7,197 nt of DNA. Source: Methanobacteriota archaeon. GTDB lineage: Archaea; Thermoplasmatota; Poseidoniia; Poseidoniales; Poseidoniaceae. Below, one piece after another: positions 5,932 to 7,197 of the stretch. Below the pieces are notes generated by a model, which did no database searches, was not told where the DNA came from, and saw nothing but the letters and a program-made list of their open reading frames with translations. Position 1 is the first letter of the stretch; every line of letters starts with the position of its first letter. Position numbers and translations under genes: made by a program. The stretch lies in the NCBI GenBank assembly GCA_002731395.1, contig PCBQ01000030.1:3211-10407 (forward strand). Direction: 5' to 3'.

Positions 5932-7197
5932 TCACGACTCCTTGATGGCATTGTTCAACTCGGTCATCATTTTCTTCCCGTCGCCGAACAGCATCATGGT
6001 TTTGTCCATGTAAAACAGGTCGTTATCGACACCCGCGTAGCCAACGGACAACGATCGCTTAACGATGACGATGGTGCGCGCCATGTCGACGTCCAAGATT
6101 GGCATGCCCGCCAGTGGGCCTTCGTCAGACCGTGCAGCGGGATTCGTGGTGTCGTTGGCCCCGATGACCAAAGCGACGTCAGCCTCAGGGAATTCAGAGT
6201 TGATTTCGTCCATTTCGATGAGCTGTTCGTATGGAACATTGGCTTCGGCGAGCAGGACGTTCATGTGACCAGGCATGCGCCCAGCAACCGGATGGATGGC
6301 ATATTTGACTTCGGTGTCATACTTTTCTGAGACGAGGTCTGCGAATTCCTTCACTTGGTGTTGGCACTGGGAGACGGCCATGCCATAGCCTGGCACGATG
6401 ATGATTTTCTGTGCGCCATCGACCATCATGGCCACCTCATCCGCATCTGAACCAACCTTTGTCCGCGTCACCGTTTCTTTGTCGGTCCCGCCAAACGACG
6501 TGAACAGCACGTTTGCGAGGGTGCGGTTCATGGCTTTGCACATGATGAAGGTCAGGATGAGGCCGCTGGCTCCAACCAGTGATCCGGCGACGATGAGGAC
6601 GCTGTTTCCGATGATGAATCCAGTGAACGCGGCCGCAATCCCAGAGAGGGAGTTCAGAAGGCTGACCACCACGGGCATGTCCGCTCCACCAATGGGCAAA
6701 ACGAGAACGATGCCGAGAATGCAGGACAAGCCGATCACACCCCAGAGGTACGACGTGTTGGTTGGTTCACCAAGCTGGAGGAAAATCAACGCGAACACGC
6801 CAACAAGCATGGCGACCTTCACACCGTTGAGCCATGAGGGGCCCCAGGTCGGTGTGCGAATCCACTTACCGAACAGTTCGATGCCACCTTTCAGCTTGTA
6901 CATGGCCAAGATGCTGCCCGTCAAGGTCACCCAACCCACCAAGGCCGAAAGTCCAGCGGCGAGAACCGTCACTTGAAGCTCAAGTCCATCTGGGACGGCG
7001 TTCGCGTCGTCAAGCCAGCGCCAAGTCTCGGACAAGGCCACCAAAGCTGAGGCAGCACCTCCAAATCCGTTGAACAGGGCAACCATTTCTGGCATCCCCG
7101 TCATTTCAACACGAACGGCCATGATGTAGCCAATGCCACCACCCAGGAGGATTCCTCCTGCGATTAGGGTCCACTCAATACCGGTGGTAAAACCCAT
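5932..7197 (-). CDS. pntB: Proton-translocating NAD(P) transhydrogenase subunit beta, 5' part beyond window
   Basis: PntB forms part of the proton channel (domain II) and the NADP(H)-binding domain III of the transhydrogenase that uses the proton gradient to make NADPH from NADH. The visible 421 residues match E. coli PntB closely. Membrane helices run from ~10 to ~218, including PIGGADMPVVVSLLNSLSG (168-186) and IMCKAMNRT (218-226). Domain III (~262-421) carries IIIVPGYGMAVSQ (265-277), HPVAGRMPGHMNVLLAEA (302-319), GANDTTNPAA (346-355) and GYAGVDNDLF (386-395), the NADP-site loops. From memory of the E. coli protein, M35-P36-E37 aligns with residues 83-85. The Met at the very edge is therefore internal and about 48 N-terminal residues lie outside. 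Asn43 falls where E. coli has the functionally important His91; Asn224 matches E. coli Asn222. A pntA gene is expected upstream (beyond 7197). The next gene in the same direction starts 74 bp after the stop. Confidence 0.95.
   Translation of the reverse strand: MGFTTGIEWTLIAGGILLGGGIGYIMAVRVEMTGMPEMVALFNGFGGAASALVALSETWRWLDDANAVPDGLELQVTVLAAGLSALVGWVTLTGSILAMYKLKGGIELFGKWIRTPTWGPSWLNGVKVAMLVGVFALIFLQLGEPTNTSYLWGVIGLSCILGIVLVLPIGGADMPVVVSLLNSLSGIAAAFTGFIIGNSVLIVAGSLVGASGLILTFIMCKAMNRTLANVLFTSFGGTDKETVTRTKVGSDADEVAMMVDGAQKIIIVPGYGMAVSQCQHQVKEFADLVSEKYDTEVKYAIHPVAGRMPGHMNVLLAEANVPYEQLIEMDEINSEFPEADVALVIGANDTTNPAARSDEGPLAGMPILDVDMARTIVIVKRSLSVGYAGVDNDLFYMDKTMMLFGDGKKMMTELNNAIKES

Noticed and set aside
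6398..6976. 192-codon plus-strand frame opposite pntB
   Set aside because: It lies fully antisense to well-conserved PntB sequence and has no domain of its own.

Overview
The window reads as a piece of an archaeal genome, most plausibly a planktonic marine euryarchaeon of the Candidatus Poseidoniales (Marine Group II) type. This is an inference. The firm archaeal markers are a two-repeat tRNA-intron endonuclease (EndA) and a winged-helix regulator of a kind common in euryarchaea. The secreted, membrane-anchored M6 metallopeptidase and the proton-translocating transhydrogenase fit a marine heterotroph. The DNA is GC-rich and densely packed, and no rRNA, tRNA, CRISPR array or insertion sequence was seen.

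Layout: positions 1-383 (minus strand) hold the N-terminal part of a winged-helix protein that runs off the left edge. Diverging from it, 431-1578 (plus) is endA, whose catalytic C-terminal half is intact. Its first ~50 codons lie in a different frame from the rest, which points to a one-base indel near 579-582. The remaining four genes all run on the minus strand, in transcription order from the right edge: pntB (7197 down to 5932, missing its N-terminus), a signal-peptide protein with a C-x-C-H motif and C-terminal membrane segments (5857-4901), a TatC-like translocase subunit with an extra cytoplasmic domain (4888-3779), and an M6 metallopeptidase (3616-1466). The peptidase and endA converge and overlap by 113 bp.

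How the genes may work together: the C-x-C-H protein and tatC are 12 bp apart, with the tatC Shine-Dalgarno abutting the upstream stop codon, so they are almost certainly co-transcribed. The M6 peptidase lies 162 bp further on and may have its own promoter. The cluster has a cell-envelope theme: energy coupling and NADPH supply (PntB), an exported anchored protein, protein export (TatC) and an exported anchored protease. Neither exported protein shows a twin-arginine signal, so they are not obvious substrates of the neighbouring TatC.

The most unusual item is the TatC-like protein. It carries about 130 extra cytoplasmic residues with lower GC at third codon positions than the start of the gene, a CxxC in its first external loop, and no Glu at the usual TM4 site. 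No complete novel system was recognised.
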